Assembly: GCF_001545155.1 (NCBI RefSeq)
Contig: NZ_CP014226.1
Span: 2,296,807 to 2,308,376 of the forward strand
DNA length: 11,570 nucleotides
Source of the DNA: Halomonas chromatireducens
GTDB lineage: Bacteria > Pseudomonadota > Gammaproteobacteria > Pseudomonadales > Halomonadaceae
Direction of reading: 5' to 3'
The notes beneath the pieces are model-generated. The model made no database searches. It was not told where the DNA came from and saw nothing but the letters and a program-made list of their open reading frames with translations. Below are positions 8,384 to 11,570 of the stretch, one piece after another (position 1 is the stretch's first letter; each line of letters begins with the position of its first letter). The position numbers were made by a program, and so were the translations under genes.

Positions 8384-9352
8384 CTAAAGAGTTAACGTTA
8401 CTTCTACGTAGCCCGACAATTCCAAAAGCTGGTCAGCTTTCGTCTGTATGTCTGCACGCCAGGCCAAGCACTCTAGCCAGCGATCCGGAATACCTGATGC
8501 ACCGAACGCTGCGCCCGCCAACTGTCCTGTCACCGCCGCTACGGTATCGGCATCATCTCCCAGGTTCGCCGCCAAAATCAGCGCCTCTTCAAGGGAGCCG
8601 GCCTGCCAGCAACACCAGAAGGCGGCCTCCAGCGTATTGATCACATAGCCACTCGACGATACCGCAAGACGGGGCATCTCCTTGAAGCACCCCTCAACAA
8701 TTCGGTGGATGGCAGCGCCCTGGTAGTTCTGTCGCAGGGGCTCTGCAAGCACATCGTGTAATCGTTCGCCTTGTAGCAGTCGCCACAGCACACTCCCCAT
8801 CAAGGCGGCCGCATCCAGGCAATCAGGGCTGGCATGGGTCGTGCAGCTGCTGTGAACGGCCAGCGACACAGCCTGCTCCAGCGAGCCTGCCACCATCACC
8901 GCAGGCGCCAGCCGCATGATGCCGCCGTTGCCGCTGTGATAAGCATGCTCACTGCCGGCGTAGGGTGTCTCGGGCCGCGCCTGGTAGCGCATCAGTGACG
9001 CCAGGGTGGCATTACCGATATCGATGCAGCGACCCTGGCAGCTCATCTCGCCCTGCTGCCACCAGCGGACATAGCGTTTCATCTGGTCATGAGGTTCAAA
9101 GCCTTGGCAGGCAATCAGGCTCTCGGCTAGACATAGCGCCATGGCGGTATCATCGGTCCACTCCCCCGGCGCGACACCGAAGGCGCCGCCGCCCAGCATT
9201 TCCGTGTGCAGCGGCGGCTGGTCGCGTGTGCAGAATTCCAGGGTGGTGCCGAAGGCATCGCCTACCGCCAGCCCCAGCAGCGCCCCGCGATAACGCTCTT
9301 GAAAGTCGCTAACGGGAATGGACATGGATGATCGTGGCGTTATGGATGGCAT
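8384..9352 (-). CDS. ADP-ribosylglycohydrolase (ARH/DraG) family protein
   Basis: A 322-residue all-alpha, di-metal hydrolase of the ARH/DraG family. Members remove ADP-ribose from proteins or nucleic acids, or cleave related ADP-ribosyl compounds. Family motifs in order: GALLGLAVGDAFG (23-35), EWTDDTAMA with the metal-binding Thr-Asp-Asp at 66-68, DIGNAT (111-116), SGNGGIMRLAP (140-150), and LGDDADTVAAVTGQLAGA (264-281) with the second metal ligand set Asp266, Asp267 and Asp269. All metal ligands appear intact. The frame is open further upstream, but the ATG at 9352 has GAGGAG 6 nt before it, and the extra upstream residues are not family-like. It is the first gene of the leftward accessory pair and is divergent from the PcfJ-like gene, 132 nt away. 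The natural target is unknown, and no ADP-ribosyltransferase gene is visible in the window. Confidence 0.9.
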   Translation of the reverse strand: MPSITPRSSMSIPVSDFQERYRGALLGLAVGDAFGTTLEFCTRDQPPLHTEMLGGGAFGVAPGEWTDDTAMALCLAESLIACQGFEPHDQMKRYVRWWQQGEMSCQGRCIDIGNATLASLMRYQARPETPYAGSEHAYHSGNGGIMRLAPAVMVAGSLEQAVSLAVHSSCTTHASPDCLDAAALMGSVLWRLLQGERLHDVLAEPLRQNYQGAAIHRIVEGCFKEMPRLAVSSSGYVINTLEAAFWCCWQAGSLEEALILAANLGDDADTVAAVTGQLAGAAFGASGIPDRWLECLAWRADIQTKADQLLELSGYVEVTLTL

Positions 9353-9484
9353 AGCAGGCTCCTCAAGCTCTGGGATGAAACAGCTTATGCGCTTGCTACG
9401 ACGCCCAATGTCGCACAGGGCGATGAAACTTCTCTTTTTTCTGAGCGCAGCCAATCGCCGCCGGGCTTTGCAAGGATGATTCTC

Positions 9485-10699
9485 ATGCCGCTTCTTGGGC
9501 TTCTTCGACGCTTCACATCGCCTTGTCAGGTGGAATGCCAGCCTAGAGGTGCAGCACCAGTGGCATTCGATTTGGCACCGGCATTGGGCTATCCATTGAA
9601 GCTGTACCTGGCGCCATGGCGGTCAGAAACGCCATTCAGCTGGGCAAGCTACGTGGAGCAAGAGCGCATCGCCAGCGGCAACTTTCTGGAGCCACCGGGT
9701 ATCGGCTGGGAGATGCTGAATGCCACGCAGGGAGAAATGCTGACGCACGGAATGCCGAAGCCAGTTCGACGTGCGATTGCCAACGCACCGTTCCTGGGTG
9801 TCGAGCTTGCTCAGGCCTGCGGACAGCTGCCGGCCGCGCGCGAACTGGCCGAGGCGTCTCCACTGCTGCTGATTATGCTGGTTGACTGGGCCATCGAGAC
9901 CCGCCTAACGCGGGCCGAATTCGCTGATTGCCTGACTCAGAAGCAGGCAGTGCTCTGTGATGCAGTAGGGCTACCGGGCGGCCCGGCCACCGCGAAGCTA
10001 CTGAAGTGCTGTGGTTTGCGACCGATGATCCGCCGCGAGCTGTTCGAGCTCAAGCGAACCTTGAATCGCCCCCGGACTACTGCGCTGTTGCGTCATCATC
10101 AGCCTCTGTGCCTGGATCATGTGGTGTTTATGGCTCGCCACGAGGGCTTCTGCTGGCCCGGGTTGCTGCGTGTCGTTGACGGCATTCTCGACACCCAGCC
10201 CCCACGGCCTGGGCAGGTAGCCTGGCTTCGCCAACTGTTGGCAGATGTCGAGCGGATACTCGGCGACAACCGGCAAGCGCTGCCGCAGGTAACGAACATG
10301 GCTGAATTGCAATGCCTCCATGACCGACTGGTGGACAGATTCAACGAGCAGATCAACCAAGCAGGGCGAGCCACAACCGCAACAGCACTCCGAAATGAGT
10401 ATGGCGCCTACCCTCCCCCACCCTTACCGGCATATGGCGACCTGACCCCAGTGACTTCATGGGAAGACCTGCTGCTGGAAGGCCAGCGAATGCGGCACTG
10501 TGTGGGGTCCTATCACCACGCCGTTGCTACGGGCAGAGTCGCGATTTATCACCTGCGTTCACCTGAGCCCGTAACGGTGGCGATCCGCCCCCAGGGAAAT
10601 GGCTGGGTACTCAGCGAGGCCAGAGTGAAATGCAATTTCATGCCCTCTGCCTCCTCACGGCAGAAGATCCAGGCCTGGCTGGCTCGCTGCGCCGGCTAG
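9485..10699 (+). CDS. PcfJ-like protein
   Basis: A 404-residue, probably cytoplasmic protein. The C-terminal third carries the PcfJ-type block: LLLEGQRMRHCVGSYHHAV (with HCVGSY at 338-343), then GRVAIYHLRSPEPVTVAI, then a conserved ending SEARVKCNF...KIQAWL. PcfJ proteins were first named from conjugative plasmid pCF10 and are common on mobile and accessory DNA; their biochemical function is not established. The N-terminal two thirds (about 1-300) is mostly helical in appearance and I recognise no domain in it. Two nearby ATGs are possible, 9476 and 9485. The second is favoured because AAGGA lies 8 nt before it, whereas the first overlaps that ribosome binding site. It is followed after 65 nt by a metallophosphoesterase gene on the same strand, so the two probably form a short operon. 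Confidence 0.8.
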   Translation: MPLLGLLRRFTSPCQVECQPRGAAPVAFDLAPALGYPLKLYLAPWRSETPFSWASYVEQERIASGNFLEPPGIGWEMLNATQGEMLTHGMPKPVRRAIANAPFLGVELAQACGQLPAARELAEASPLLLIMLVDWAIETRLTRAEFADCLTQKQAVLCDAVGLPGGPATAKLLKCCGLRPMIRRELFELKRTLNRPRTTALLRHHQPLCLDHVVFMARHEGFCWPGLLRVVDGILDTQPPRPGQVAWLRQLLADVERILGDNRQALPQVTNMAELQCLHDRLVDRFNEQINQAGRATTATALRNEYGAYPPPPLPAYGDLTPVTSWEDLLLEGQRMRHCVGSYHHAVATGRVAIYHLRSPEPVTVAIRPQGNGWVLSEARVKCNFMPSASSRQKIQAWLARCAG

Positions 10700-10700
10700 C

Positions 10701-10723
10701 CATGCGACACGTACAGTCGCATG
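10701..10723. other. Intercistronic hairpin between PcfJ-like and phosphoesterase genes
   Basis: CATGCGAC and GTCGCATG form a perfect 8-bp stem with a 7-nt loop, beginning 1 nt after the PcfJ-like stop codon. No T-run follows, so it is not a standard terminator on the plus strand. It may stabilise the upstream message or attenuate read-through into the next gene; a protein-binding palindrome is also possible. Confidence 0.5.
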
Positions 10724-10764
10724 AACAAGAGATACTGTTCTCCAGCACACCACAGGAGATTGCC

Positions 10765-11570
<806 letters not shown>

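Noticed and set aside
9353..9454. 34-codon upstream extension of the ADP-ribosylglycohydrolase gene
   Set aside because: The extension is basic and unlike family N-termini; GAGGAG 6 nt before 9352 supports the shorter protein, and the extension would consume the divergent control region.

Overview
The window reads as chromosomal DNA of a high-GC gammaproteobacterium. Gene content, the strongly acidic periplasmic binding protein and the flavour of the proteins suggest a Halomonas-like (Halomonadaceae) genome. This is an impression from memory, not a search result. I see no rRNA, tRNA, CRISPR array or insertion sequence. No gene-free stretch exceeds 300 bases; the largest gaps are 6380-6615 (operator-like palindrome and a terminator) and 1338-1561 (a terminator and presumably the adhC promoter).

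Positions 1-1337 (minus strand) hold the glutathione-dependent formaldehyde detoxification pair: adhC (S-(hydroxymethyl)glutathione dehydrogenase), followed by the first 36 codons of fghA (S-formylglutathione hydrolase), cut by the left edge. Positions 1562-6379 (minus strand) hold a complete branched-chain-amino-acid-type (HAAT family) ABC importer in the order livG-livF-livJ-livH-livM. It ends in a clear intrinsic terminator and starts downstream of a perfect 14-bp palindrome. livG and livF overlap by 4 nt. livJ has its own candidate -10 and is followed by a 10-bp GC hairpin that may set its stoichiometry. LivF carries Arg in place of the Walker A Lys.

Positions 6616-11401 form an accessory block of two divergent gene pairs. 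Leftward are an ADP-ribosylglycohydrolase family protein and a NERD-domain/UvrD-like helicase; the helicase stops before motif VI and has a terminator 4 nt past its stop. Rightward are a PcfJ-like protein and an ApaH-like metallophosphoesterase. Together these suggest a nucleotide/ADP-ribose/nucleic-acid stress or defence module, but that role is inference.

The right end is anomalous. From about 11402 to the edge, the minus strand encodes the near-C-terminal part of RNA polymerase beta (RpoB). The fragment breaks off about 25-30 residues before the normal RpoB end and abuts the 3'-truncated phosphoesterase head-on. This is either a rearrangement with a partial rpoB copy or, more simply, a chimeric assembly join.
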